Assembly (NCBI GenBank): GCA_016716425.1
Contig: JADJWJ010000008.1
Coordinates: forward strand, 143,615 to 207,614
Length of the DNA stretch: 64,000 nucleotides
Reading direction: 5' to 3'
DNA from: Betaproteobacteria bacterium
GTDB lineage: Bacteria; Pseudomonadota; Gammaproteobacteria; Burkholderiales; Casimicrobiaceae
Shown here: piece by piece, positions 26,996-37,158 of the stretch
Layout: each line of letters opens with the position of its first letter
Position numbering within the stretch: position 1 is the stretch's first letter
The notes under the pieces: generated by a model
Told to the model about the DNA's origin: nothing
Database searches by the model: none
Seen by the model: only the letters and a program-made list of their open reading frames with translations
Made by a program: the position numbers and the translations under genes

Positions 26996-29310
26996 TCAGG
27001 CCCGCGCGGCGCGGGCCGGTTTGCGTTTGCCGGCGCGCTTCGCCGGCGCGGACGCCGCGCGCGCCGGCGAGCGGGAGCAGCGTGCGCAGTCCGGCGGCAA
27101 GCCTGCGCTGCCGGTCGTCGAGGTCCGGCTGCGTTTCCGTCCAGCTCGAGCAGCGCGTGCGCGCGCGGCGGCGGTCGGCGGCAGAACGCAGGAGCTTCGG
27201 CAGCGAGGCGCTTCGCGCGCTCCGGCTCGAACTCGACGACGATCGTCTCCTCCTGCAGCAGCCGGCGGCGCTCGTCCTCCGACAGGTGGGCGATCTGCCC
27301 TTCCGGCGACAGGAGCTCGCGCGTCTTCTGCATCTGCGACAGCCGGCGGTGCCCGCTGCCGGCCTTGCCGATCGCATCGCGATGCGCGAGCCCCTCGACC
27401 GCGCTGCCCTCGTCAATGGTGTCGAGCACCTCGCGCACGGCCGGGATCGTGCGCGGGTCGAACTTGCCCTTGCGGCGCATTTCCTCGCGCTCGTCGGCCA
27501 TCTGCAGCGACAGCAGGTTCCCGTACACGTGGAAGAACGCCGCCTCGGACGCCGCGTCGCGCAGGTCGCGGTACAGGTCGAGTTGAGCCACGATCAGGTC
27601 CGCCAGCAGCGACTCGGCGCGCACGTGGTCGTTGTCCGGGCTGCGCGGTCGCCGGCCCGACCTCGCCATCGCCGCGAGGTGCGGCAGCGGCCACAGCAGC
27701 GGGTTCTTGTCCGACAGCGCCCAGTACTCGGACTCCGCAACGGATGGAAGTCGCGCAATGCCTTGGCCAACCACTCCGGGGTCAGGTCCTGCACGAACGG
27801 GCGCACGAGCAGCGAGTCGCGCGCTCGGAGAGCTCCGACAGCGCGGCCACCGCCTGGAACGGCTTCTCGTCGACGCGGTCGTTCTTGCGAGCGTGCGCAG
27901 GTCCTCGACCTTGCGCTCCTTCAGCGTGACCTCGTACGTGACCTCGCCGTCCCTCTGCACGTGCTCCTCGATGTGCATGCCGTAGAGGCCGGCGGGCGCT
28001 GGTGGATGTACTTCAGGACCTCGACGATCTGCGCGTGCTCCTTCTTCACGACCTGGCCCGACACGAAGATGCCGAGGTGGCTGACGTCGTCGTGCAGCAG
28101 GCCGATGATCGTCTGGCCGTTCCTTGATCTCCTCGGTCGACGAGTAGACGTCGGCGATCCAGTTGAAGGCCTGCTGGGGCGGCGTGATGTTGTCGCCCAG
28201 GGAGGCGAACAGGATGATCGGCTGCTTGATCGCCTTCAGGTCGAAGTAGCGGCCGGGGCCAGGCGCGCCCTCGCCCGACGAGAGCTTGTTGCCGACGAAG
28301 AGGTTGTTGACGATCCAGCGGATCTCCTCGTTGAACAGGTGAAGCCGCCCCACCAGCGCTCGAACTCGAGGAAGCGCTCCGGCTCGGTGTCGATGTTCGC
28401 GTACAGCTGGTACCACTTGTGCCACAGCGTGTTGGCGGGATTGAGGTACTCGAAGTTGCGTACGAGGTGCGCGCCGTCGAACTTGCCCGCGCCCAGGTCC
28501 GAAGCGAGCAGCGACAACCACGCGCCGCCGAGCAGGCCGCCGGTGTAGCGCATCGGCGAGTCGCCGTCGTTGCCGGACCAGTACGACATCGGCGCGCCGT
28601 TGATGACGAGCGGGCCCGCGATGTCCGGGCGCGCCGCGGCGAGCATCATCACCGCCCACCCACCCCTGGCAGTTGCCGACGATGATGGGCTTCTGGCTCT
28701 GCGGGTGGCGCTCGGCGACGATGCGGATGAACTCGGCCTCGGCATCGGTGATGTCGGCGAGCGTCTGCCCCGGCACCGGGTCCGGGTAGAAGATGACGAA
28801 GTAGACCGGGTGGCCGGCCGCCAGCGCGACGCCGACCTCCGACTCCTCCTTGAAGCCGCCGATGCCCGGCCCGTGCCCAGCGCGCGGGTCGACGATGACG
28901 AAGGGCCGCTTCGTGTCGTCGACCTCGACGCCGCGCGGCGGGACGATGCGCACCAGAGCGTAGTTCGCGGGCCGGTCGTAGGTCCGGGCGTCCGAGATGA
29001 GCTCGTACTTGTAGTTCAGGACCGGGGGCTTGCCCGCCTTCTCGTGCTCGATCCACTGGTTGCCGCGCTGCCGCAGCGTGTCCCAGTACAGCATCGAGCG
29101 CTGCGCCGCGTCGATCGCGTACTCACCCCACTGCCGCCAGTACTCGAGCGGCGTCCGCGCGGCGCGGGGGCTGGACAGGTGGTCGCCATGGGCGTCGCGC
29201 AGGCGTCCGGTGTAGCGTTCGCCAGCGGTGCGCAGGCGCCGCTGCAGGATGTCGGCCACGGAGCGCGAGATCCGGATCGAGCGGTCGATCGTGCGGTTGA
29301 GGTCGGCCAT
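26996..29310 (-). pseudogene. DUF3141 (PHA-synthase-like alpha/beta-hydrolase) protein, multiply frameshifted
   Basis: From MADLNRTIDRSIRISRSVAD (29310) the frame is good to about 28660 (DTKRPFVIVDPRAGHGPGIG, PDPVPGQTLADITDAEAEFI, IIVGNCQGW). It then alternates: GGWAVMMLAAARPDIAGPLV to 28345, HLFNEEIRWIVNNLFVGNKL to 28125, a third frame with IIGLLHDDVSHLGIFVSGQV, then LYGMHIEEHVQRDGEVTYEV, RPFVQDLTPEWLAKALRD and AESEYWALSDKNPLLWPLPH. The Lys/Ala/Pro-rich tail KRAGKRKPARAARA ends at TGA 26996. About ten frame changes occur in 2.3 kb, yet all expected segments are present in order and the total is about 771 codons. DUF3141 proteins resemble polyhydroxyalkanoate synthases; the role is unproven. 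Confidence 0.82.
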
Positions 29311-29683
29311 GGAGGGACGCCCGAAGCGGCGCGATTGTGCGGTGCAATATCATAGCATCGCGGCCCCGATTCGGACATTGCGCGAGGGCAAGGCGACCGC
29401 GGCATGCTGCCTCCCGTCGCCCTCGCACCGGGGCGTCGGGGCGTCGGGGCGCACGGTGGGCGGCAGGTGGCGCCGGCGACCATCGGCCCCATGGACCCGC
29501 CGCCGGTCCGACTCTCGTTTCCGCGATTCCGGACGGCGCGCAACGGCTTCGGATCGGCGGCCTCTTGCCGAAGCCCGGGTTCCGCCCGTCGAGGCGGGCC
29601 GGCGGCGTGGACCTGCTCGCCCGCCTCGCTGTGCGATCATCGGGGCCGCAGTTGCCGCCGGCGCTTGCCCCGCGGAACGGAAG
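29311..29683. other. Divergent intergenic region between DUF3141 and the histidine kinase
   Basis: 373 bp with no convincing gene. An AT-richer patch at 29340-29360 contains TATGAT on the minus strand (29349-29354), a possible -10 box for the DUF3141 cluster, but I see no good -35 at the right distance. The rest is GC-rich and without clear repeats. Promoters for both directions must lie here if the operons are as drawn. Confidence 0.4.
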
Positions 29684-31546
29684 ATGACCTGGATCGAACT
29701 TGCCTGGACGGTGATGGCTTCCGCTAGCCTCACGCTCGCGGGCGTCCACCTCTTCGTCTGGTTCAAGGACAGGTCGCAGTCCGCGCACCTTTGGTTCTTC
29801 GCGTTGGCCGCGTCGGTACCGCTGTTCAGCGTTTTCGAGATTCTCGCGATCCATGCGCAGACCCCGGATGACTACGCCTACGCCAGCCGATGGGCACAGG
29901 TGCCGCTGTTCCTGGTCATCGTCTCGTTCGTCGGCTTCGTGCGCGCCTACTTCGACGCGGGGCGCGACTGGCTCGCGTGGAGCATCGTCGTCACGCGTGC
30001 TCGCACTCGTGCTCAACTTCACGACCGGAGCGTCGGTTCTGCACGAACAGATCTCGGGGCTATCGCACACGGTACTCTGGGGCGCGGCCGTCTCGGCGCC
30101 CATCGGTGTGCTGAGTCCCTGGGCCATCGTGCCGCAGGTCAGCAACGTGCTGTTGCTCGTGTTCGTGGCGGATGCCGCGATCGCTCCTCTGGCACCGGGC
30201 GGTGAAACCGCGCGCGCCGCCACGCCGCGCCTCGTGGGGGCGCGCTGATCCTGTGCGTCGGAATCGCGATGGTCGTGGGACTTGCGATCACCGCGGGAAT
30301 GCTGCGCGCCCCAACGCCACTGACGGCGTGCTTTTTCGTCGTGGTCATCGCGATGGGGTACGAGCTCTCTCGAGACCTTATCCAGGTGGCCCAACTCTCG
30401 CGGGAGCTGCGTGCGAGCGAGCGGCGCGCCGAACTCGCGGCGCAGGCGGCAGACCTTGCGTTCTGGTCTTGGGATCCGGTTCGCGACGAAGTGTGGATGT
30501 CGGCCAGGGGACGGGACCTGTTCGATCTCCACCCCGCCACGACCATCGACCGTGAAGCCCTGCTCGCACGCATACACGCGGACGACCGCCAGCCGCTGCG
30601 CGAGGTGACACAGCGTGCCGTGCGCGAGGGCGGAGCGTTCGAGCGGGAGTTCCGCGTCGCGTTGCAAACGGGCGGCGTGCGCTGGCTGGCGGTGCGTGGC
30701 CAGGCAGAAGGCAACCGCGCCGGCGTCCCGTCGCTGCTGCGGGGCGTCGCGCTCGACGTGACCGCCCGCCGCCGGCTCGAGCGCGAAGTCGAGGAGCAGC
30801 GCAACGAGCTTGCGCACCTGTCGCGCGTGGCGACGCTGGGCGAACTTTCGGGCTCCCTCGCGCACGAGATCAACCAGCCCCTCATGGGCATCCTGAGCAA
30901 CGCCCAGGCGGCGCAGCGGTTCATGGCCGGCGAGCCTCCCGATCTCGACGGAGTACGGGAGATCCTTGCCGACATCGTCGAAGACGACAAGCGTGCGGGC
31001 GAAGTGATCCGGCGCCTGCGGGGGCTGCTCAGGAAAGGCGAGGTGCAGCAGGGCCTGCTCGACCCGGGAGACGTCGTCGGCGACGTGCTGCGCGTGACGC
31101 GCAACGATCTGCTGAACCGCGACATCCTGGTTACCGTGGAGCTCGCGCGCGACCTGCCGCCGGTGCTCGGCGACCGCATCCAACTGCAGCAGGTACTCCT
31201 CAACCTCGTGATGAACGCGTGCGATGCCATGGCAGCCGTCGATCGTCGGGAAATTCGCATCGTCGCGCGCGCTGTCGAAGGCCCCGCCGTCGAGGTCGCC
31301 GTGTGCGACAGCGGCCCGGGCGTACCGCCGGCCGACATCGAGCGCATCTTCGTGCCGTTCGTATCCACCAAGGAGCACGGCATGGGACTGGGGTTGTCCG
31401 TGTGCCGGACGATCGTCGCGGCGCATGGCGGCCGCCTGTGGGCGGAGAACAACGCGGGGGGCGGCGCGACCTTCCGGCTTTCCTTGCCGCTCGCCCCCCA
31501 GACGCGAAATGACCGACGCCGCGTGCAAGGTGTTCGTAGTCGATGA
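29684..31546 (+). CDS. Membrane sensor histidine kinase with PAS domain, frameshifted in the membrane part
   Basis: ATG 29684 starts an N-terminal membrane region (TWIELAWTVMASASLTLAGV, WFFALAASVPLFSVFEIL, and more segments to about residue 200). A PAS domain follows (about 245-350: FWSWDPVRDEVW, GVRWLAVRGQAEG), then the HisKA phosphoacceptor LGELSGSLAHEINQPLMG (His about 394), the N box NLVMNACDAM, G1 CDSGPGVP and G2 GMGLGLSV. Three frame changes are needed, at about 29993, 30180 and 30235, and together they restore phase. The kinase core is intact. Layout resembles FixL/TodS-like kinases paired with FixJ-type regulators. The gene overlaps the next response regulator by 38 bp and heads the 29.7-47.2 kb block. 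Confidence 0.85.
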
Positions 31547-32136
31547 CGACGAGTCGGTGCGCAGAGGCGTGCAGCGGCTTTTGCGTTCGGCCGGGTTCTC
31601 GGCCGAGGGATATGCTTCGGCGCAGGCGTTTCTGGAGGGCCACGATCGCGCAGCGATCGGTTGCGTCATCCTCGATCTCGCGATGCCGGGGATCAACGGA
31701 TTGCAATTGCAGGAGGCGCTGGCCGGCAGCGGCAGCGTGCTGCCAATCGTCTTCCTCACCGGCCACGGCGACATACCGACCAGCGTGCAGGCGATGAAAA
31801 GCGGTGCGGTCGACTTCCTGACCAAACCCGTGAGCGACGAGATGCTGCTCGGCGCCGTTCGTCACGCGATCGAGCGCCAGGGTCCTCGAGCGGGAGAGGA
31901 GAGAGCTCGCCGACATCGAACGGCGGCTCGCTACCCTGACGCCGCGGGAGCGCGAGGTACTGCGACATCTCGCGCGCGGCAGGCTCAACAAGCAGATTGC
32001 CGCGGATCTCGGCACGGTGGAAAAGACGATCAAGGTGCACCGGGCTCGCATCATGCTGAAGATGCAGGTGCGAACGCTGGTTGCACTCGCCCGCCTCCTG
32101 CAGCAGGCGGGCATCGCGGTGGATCGCACCGACTAG
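31509..32136 (+). CDS. FixJ/NarL-type two-domain response regulator, frameshifted
   Basis: The receiver domain (MTDAACKVFVVDDDESVRRG, phosphoacceptor Asp in VILDLAMPG, FLTGHGD, FLTKPVSDE) runs to about residue 122. After ERQ, near 31880, the frame slips by one and a LuxR/GerE DNA-binding domain continues: LTPREREVLRHLARGRLNKQ, IAADLGTVEKTIKVHRARI, to TAG 32136. The span is 209 codons plus one base, the standard FixJ-family size. The start ATGACCGACGCC lies inside the end of the kinase gene, so kinase and regulator are translationally coupled and form a cognate pair. It probably activates the downstream envelope genes; that is inference from position. Confidence 0.88.
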
Positions 32137-32224
32137 CGTTTGCCCCTGCGGCTAGCGGGCCAGGCTGCTCGTTGGCCCAAGGTCCAATTGCGCCGTCGAC
32201 TCGCGTAGCCCAGGCTGCGCGCAA

Positions 32225-32626
32225 ATGATCAACCGGTCACGCGTCGCGGTCGTGGACGACGATCCATTCGTCCTCCGAGGGGTTCAGCGCCTGCTGTCCT
32301 CCGCGGGCTTCACCGTGGAGACCTATGGAACCGGAGCGGAGTTCATGGACGCCGTCAGGCCTGCCGAGCCGGACTGCATCGTGCTCGACCTGCACATGCC
32401 GGGGACGAGCGGGTTCGACGTGCAGGCGCGCCTGGCGCAGCGAGGCTGCACGATCCCTGTCATCGTGATCACCGGAGACGACACTCCGGAAGCGCGGTCG
32501 CGCGCGCTTCGGCTCGGCGCGGCGGCCTACCTCAGCAAGCCGGTCGACGCGGCGACGTTGCTCGCGGCGATCGCCCGCGTTCTTGCCCCCGCATCGACAG
32601 ACACCCACCCAGGCAAACCAGTATGA
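32225..32626 (+). CDS. Single-domain response regulator (receiver only)
   Basis: 133 residues comprising one complete CheY-like receiver: VAVVDDDPFVLRG with the acidic pocket, phosphoacceptor in IVLDLHMPGTSG, VIVITGDDTPEA and YLSKPVDAATL. There is no output domain. It is close in sequence to the receiver of the preceding FixJ-type regulator (LRGVQRLLSSAGF against RRGVQRLLRSAGF), suggesting local duplication with loss of the DNA-binding half. The stop overlaps the next gene's ATG at 32623. It could act as a phosphate sink or branch in the same phosphorelay. Confidence 0.9.
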   Translation: MINRSRVAVVDDDPFVLRGVQRLLSSAGFTVETYGTGAEFMDAVRPAEPDCIVLDLHMPGTSGFDVQARLAQRGCTIPVIVITGDDTPEARSRALRLGAAAYLSKPVDAATLLAAIARVLAPASTDTHPGKPV

Positions 32627-35467
32627 GCACACATCCACAAATGTCGACTTTCGGGCGCGTCGCCGTTCTCGCGGCGCTCGCAACCAGCGTGGCGATTCCG
32701 CCCGCCCTCGGACAGGACGCTCGCTCCGTCGCAGAGGCCCGTTCGATCGCGGAGGAAGCCTACCTGTACGGCTTTCCGATGATCGTCGGCTACGACGTCA
32801 TCCACCAGTACTTCCTCGATCCGAAGTCCGGCCAGTTCAAGGCGCCGATCAACACGCTGCACAACGAGGCGCGCGTATACACGCCCAAGGACACCGGCAT
32901 CAGCACGCCGAACAGCGACACGCCGTACTCGATGGTTTTCCTCGACCTGCGCGCCGAGCCGATGGTGCTGTGCATGCCGGCCATCGACCAGGCGCGCTAC
33001 TACGACGTGCAGCTCGTCGACCTGTACACGAACAACTACGGGTACATGGGCAGCCGCACCACCGGCAACGGCGCCGGCTGCTACCTGGTCGCCGGCCCCG
33101 ACTGGAAGGGCACGACGCCCGCCGCGATCAAGAAGGCCTTTCGGAGCGAGACGCAGTTCAGCCTGGCCGTGTACCGCACGCAGCTGTTCGACGCCGCCGA
33201 CATGGACAACGTGAAGAAGGTCCAGGCCGGCTACCGCGTGCAGACGCTGTCGGCCTTCACCGGAACGCCGGCGCCGCCGAAGGCGCCCGAGGTCAAGTGG
33301 CTGCCGTTCAGGCCCGAGGCCTTCAGCACCGGCTTCGCCGAGTACCTGAACTTCCTGCTGCAGTTCGCCCCGGCCACCGGCACCGCGGCGGTCGAGAAGC
33401 CGATGCGCGAACGCTTCGCCAAGGTCGGCATCGGCGCGGGCTGAAGCTCGGGCGCGGGCGCATGACGCCGCAGATGATGGAAGCGATGGGCGACGCGATC
33501 AAGGCCGCGCTGGCGAAGATCAACCACACCGCCGAGACCGTCGGCAAGGACGTCAACGGCTGGCACGTCGGCTCGGCCGCCGGCGACCGCACCTTCTACA
33601 ACGGCAACTGGGCGCTGCGCGCGGCGGCGGCCAAGCTCGGCATCTACGGCAACAGCGAAGCCGAGGCCGTTCACCTGTTCACCAAGCACGACGCCAACGG
33701 CATCGTGCTCGACGGCGCCAAGCACACCTACCAGATGACCGTCCCGGCGGGGCAGCTGCCGCCGGTGAACGCGTTCTGGTCGATCACGATGTACGACGCG
33801 CGCACGCAGCTGCTGGTCGACAACCCGATCAACCGCTACCTGATCAATTCGCCGATGCTGCCCGGGCTGAAGAAGAACGCCGACGGCTCGCTCACCGTCT
33901 ACCTCCAGAAGGACTCGCCGGGCAAGGACAGGGAGAGCAGCTGGCTGCCGGCACCCGACGGCCCGATGTTCGTCGTCATGCGCATGTATTGGCCCAAGAC
34001 CGAGGCGCCGTCGGTCTACCCGCTGGGCGATGGCGCGTGGAAGCCGCCGGCGCTGGTGCATGTGCGCAACCTGAACGCGCTCGACGTGCGCCGCTTCGGC
34101 GACAAGTCGCTCGAAAACATCATCCGCACCGACACGCGCTACGGCGGCGACCCGCTGTTCCACGGCCCGCGCGGCTGGGGCTACTGGAACTACCTCGAGT
34201 ATCCGAAGCCGGTGCAGAACCCGAACCTGTGGCCGGACATGCAGTCGACGTACCTCATCGGCACGCTCGCGCTGCCGGCGGGTGCGACGCTGCAGCTGAA
34301 CTACACCTACCCGCGCACGCGCTACTTCTCCTTCGCGCTGTACAAGGAAGAGAACAACACCTTCGTCTCTATCGGCGAAAACCTGACCGGTCCGCAGATC
34401 GAGCCCGACCCGGGCTCGACCAACCCCTTCCGCGTCGGCGCCAACCGCCTGGCCGACAAGCGCAACTTCACGTTGAAGATCGTCGCCCAGGATGCGCCCG
34501 CGGACAAGGCCAGGCGCGGCGCCAACACGCTGTACGTTGGCCGCAGCGGCGGCAACCTGATGTTCATCAACCGCGCCTATCTGTCCGACCAGGGCAGCGA
34601 CGGCGCGGGCTGGGGCCCGGCGGACACGACCGGTCCGGTGGCGGGGCTGCCGACCTACAGCGGCCTGCTCGCCGACGGCACGAAGCTCAATGCGGCCGAG
34701 GTGGTGAAGCTGTTCGCCCGCCCGATGCCGGCACCCAAGGCGCCGGTCACCGCGCAGCAGTGGGAGCAGATCGTGCACGCCAAGGGCAACGATCCGTCAC
34801 TGGACCCGGCCGCCGCGCCGGCGCGCAAGGAGCCGCGCTGGGAGAAGTACTGGAATATCCAGTACTCGATCCTCGGCTCGTTCAAGACGCCGGAGGAACG
34901 CGCCAAGATCAAGTACGCAGGCCCGATCGACGGCGGTGGCGACCCCGAGACGCAGTACATGTTCGTGCAGCTGTCGCGCAAGTTCGGCCCGGTGTACGTG
35001 ATGCGCGGCAAGATGCCGACCTTCCCAACACCTATGCTGGCGCCGGCGGCAAGGGCCTGGAAGTGATGCCTGCGGCGCAGACTCAGTACTGGTCGATGGT
35101 CAGTTGCGAAGCGATGCCTTCAAGCCATATCGTGGATGCGCTGACGGACTTCCAGGTGCCGCTGGACAAGGACGGCAACTACACGATCGTCTACAGCCGC
35201 AAGGAGGACCGGCCGGCGAACGCGACGGACGCAAACGGCGTGGCGTGGATCGAGTGGAGTCCGCGCGGCGAGGGCATCGACGGGCCGAAGAACCGGCCCG
35301 ACTTCGGCATGCTGATGATTCGCATCATGGACACCGATCCGGCCTGGAAGCAGGGCCCCGCCCACGTGACCCAACCCGGCATGGAGGAGCAGGTGATGGG
35401 GCCGTATTACCCGCGCGGCTACTACACGACGAAGGACGAGTTCGAGGCCTCGGGCCCGAAGCGGTAG
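32623..35467 (+). CDS. Exported DUF1254/DUF1214 protein with a large C-terminal extension, two frameshifts
   Basis: The protein starts MSTHPQMSTFGRVAVLAALA with a signal peptide ending near GQDA. A DUF1254 domain follows (AEEAYLYGFPMIVGYDVIHQ, PNSDTPYSMVFLDLRAEPMV), then DUF1214 (AFWSITMYDARTQLLVDNPI, DGSLTVYLQKDSPG, SSWLPAPDGPMFVVMRMYWP). Normal family members end about there. Here about 460 more residues continue with a beta-rich region (AGATLQLNYTYPRTRYFSFA) of unknown family to PRGYYTTKDEFEASGPKR. Two frame changes are needed, each explained by one missing base in a short run: at about 33441 (GCGGGCTGA) and 35031 (TTCCCAACACC). The total is about 948 codons. The function of DUF1254/1214 proteins is unknown. 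Confidence 0.85.
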
Positions 35468-35498
35468 TCCGAGCCTTGCGCGGACCAAGGAGAACAAC

Positions 35499-37130
35499 AT
35501 GAAGGCATCGACATTGCTGAAACTGATCGGCCTGCTGGTCGTGCTGGTGCTGGCCTATGCCGTCTACAAGCTCGGCTGGTCGGTCATCGAGCCGAAGATC
35601 GAGCAGCGCGTCGACGAGATCGGCCTCACGCCTAACCAGGTCGCGGCCAACGGCCCGCTGCCCGGCGACGTGAGCCTGTACGCGAAGGAGTTGGCCTGCC
35701 AGCAGCAGATTCCGACGCCGGGCTACTACCCGTCGCTCAACGGCGCCGAGATCTCCGACAGCGAGCGCAGCGGCATCTTCCCCTGCGCCACCTTCCTCGG
35801 CTCGCACGACCGCCCGAACACGGTCTACGCCTGGCGCAGCGCCGACGACTATCCCGGCATCGCCTACATCAACAACCGCAAGCCCGGCGAGCTGTACATC
35901 ATCGGCGGCGAGGTGCCCTCGCCCGGCGACCCGCTGCCGGCCGGGCCCTACCTGGCCAAGGCCGACGCCGCGACCGGCAAGCAGCTCTGGCGCACCTACT
36001 TCGACAACGCGAGCGCTTCGGGCTGGTACATCGGCAACACCAACCTGAACATCCTCGACAACGGCAAGCTCGCGCTGTCGTGGTCGAACAATGCGCTGCT
36101 GGTCGATGGCGACACCGGCCTGATCCTCAAGGTCAGCCCGCTGCCGACCGGCGAGGCGCCGGCCGCGTCGTCGAACTTCAAGCACCTGACGATCGCGCCC
36201 GACCGCACGCTGATCTACAAGAACCAGACCCGGCCGGCCGGCTGCACGGGCCAGGGCACGCTGGGCATCATCAAGTGCATCCAGGACGGCATGAAGATGC
36301 CCAACTCGGTGCTCGTCGCGGTCGACCCCGACACGCTCGAGGTGCTGGACAAGTTCCAGTTGCCCGAGCCGGCGCCGTCGCCGTTCATCATCACCAAGTA
36401 CCACGACAAGATCGCACTCTACGTCGGCATGGCCGAGAGCATCCGGCGCTACTTCTGGGACCCGGCGACGAAGAAGCTGTCGGCCGACGCGTCCTGGCAG
36501 ATCTTCCCGATGCAGAAGGGGCAGACCGCCGCCACCGCGCCGACCGTGATCGGCGACTGGATCGTGACCCAGCTCAATGGCGCGGGCAGCAAGGAGGTTT
36601 CGTCGAGCATCTCGGCCGCGCACCGCGACGACGCGAAGAAGACGCAGGTGATCTTTCCCTTCGGGCCGATGCCGCCCGGCGGCTTCAGCTTCGCACCCCC
36701 CAAGGCCGGCGCCGACCCGGAAAACGGCATGGTCTATTCGGCCGACATGGGTCTCGGCAAGGTCGCGGGCATCATGCTCGACCAGACCACCGGCGAGATG
36801 AAGACGGCCTTCGTCGTCGACGACGTCAGCAGCACCTTCCAGCCGGTGATCGGGCCGAAGGACAAGCGCGTGCTGCTGCTGACGAACGCGAAGCAGAACG
36901 TCGCGAAGGAGCCGCTGATGGCGGCGATCTTCACCAACAACTACAAGGAGCAGCTGACCTGGCGCGACGCCGCCACCGGCAGGATCCTGGCCGAGTCGGA
37001 CTTCTTCGAGCCGCTTACGATCAACTCGCTGACGCCGCCGGGCTTCGGCGGCCGGGTCTACTTTCCGACGACGGCAGGCAAGGGCTTCTACGTGCTGCAG
37101 GTGATGCCCAAGCCGGCGGCTGGCAAGTGA
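35499..37130 (+). CDS. Membrane-anchored quinoprotein-like beta-propeller protein, copy 1
   Basis: 543 residues. One N-terminal transmembrane helix (LLKLIGLLVVLVLAYAVYKL, residues 7-26) anchors a periplasmic domain. PQQ/WD-type blade signatures are present: AKADAATGKQLWRTYF near 160 and TWRDAATGRILAESDFFEPL near 490, with further beta strands between. Conserved Cys residues at AKELACQQQ, GIFPCATF, GCTGQG and IKCIQDG suggest disulfides. No residues that would prove PQQ binding are obvious, so an enzymatic role is uncertain. The neighbouring downstream gene is a close paralogue. A strong AAGGAGAA ribosome site precedes ATG 35499. Confidence 0.85.
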   Translation: MKASTLLKLIGLLVVLVLAYAVYKLGWSVIEPKIEQRVDEIGLTPNQVAANGPLPGDVSLYAKELACQQQIPTPGYYPSLNGAEISDSERSGIFPCATFLGSHDRPNTVYAWRSADDYPGIAYINNRKPGELYIIGGEVPSPGDPLPAGPYLAKADAATGKQLWRTYFDNASASGWYIGNTNLNILDNGKLALSWSNNALLVDGDTGLILKVSPLPTGEAPAASSNFKHLTIAPDRTLIYKNQTRPAGCTGQGTLGIIKCIQDGMKMPNSVLVAVDPDTLEVLDKFQLPEPAPSPFIITKYHDKIALYVGMAESIRRYFWDPATKKLSADASWQIFPMQKGQTAATAPTVIGDWIVTQLNGAGSKEVSSSISAAHRDDAKKTQVIFPFGPMPPGGFSFAPPKAGADPENGMVYSADMGLGKVAGIMLDQTTGEMKTAFVVDDVSSTFQPVIGPKDKRVLLLTNAKQNVAKEPLMAAIFTNNYKEQLTWRDAATGRILAESDFFEPLTINSLTPPGFGGRVYFPTTAGKGFYVLQVMPKPAAGK

Positions 37131-37158
37131 TCGGTAAACGACAAGCTGGCAAGCGCCA

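Noticed and set aside
29123..31825. 900-residue open frame opposite the histidine kinase
   Set aside because: Antisense shadow of a gene with clear kinase motifs; low complexity and no family signature.
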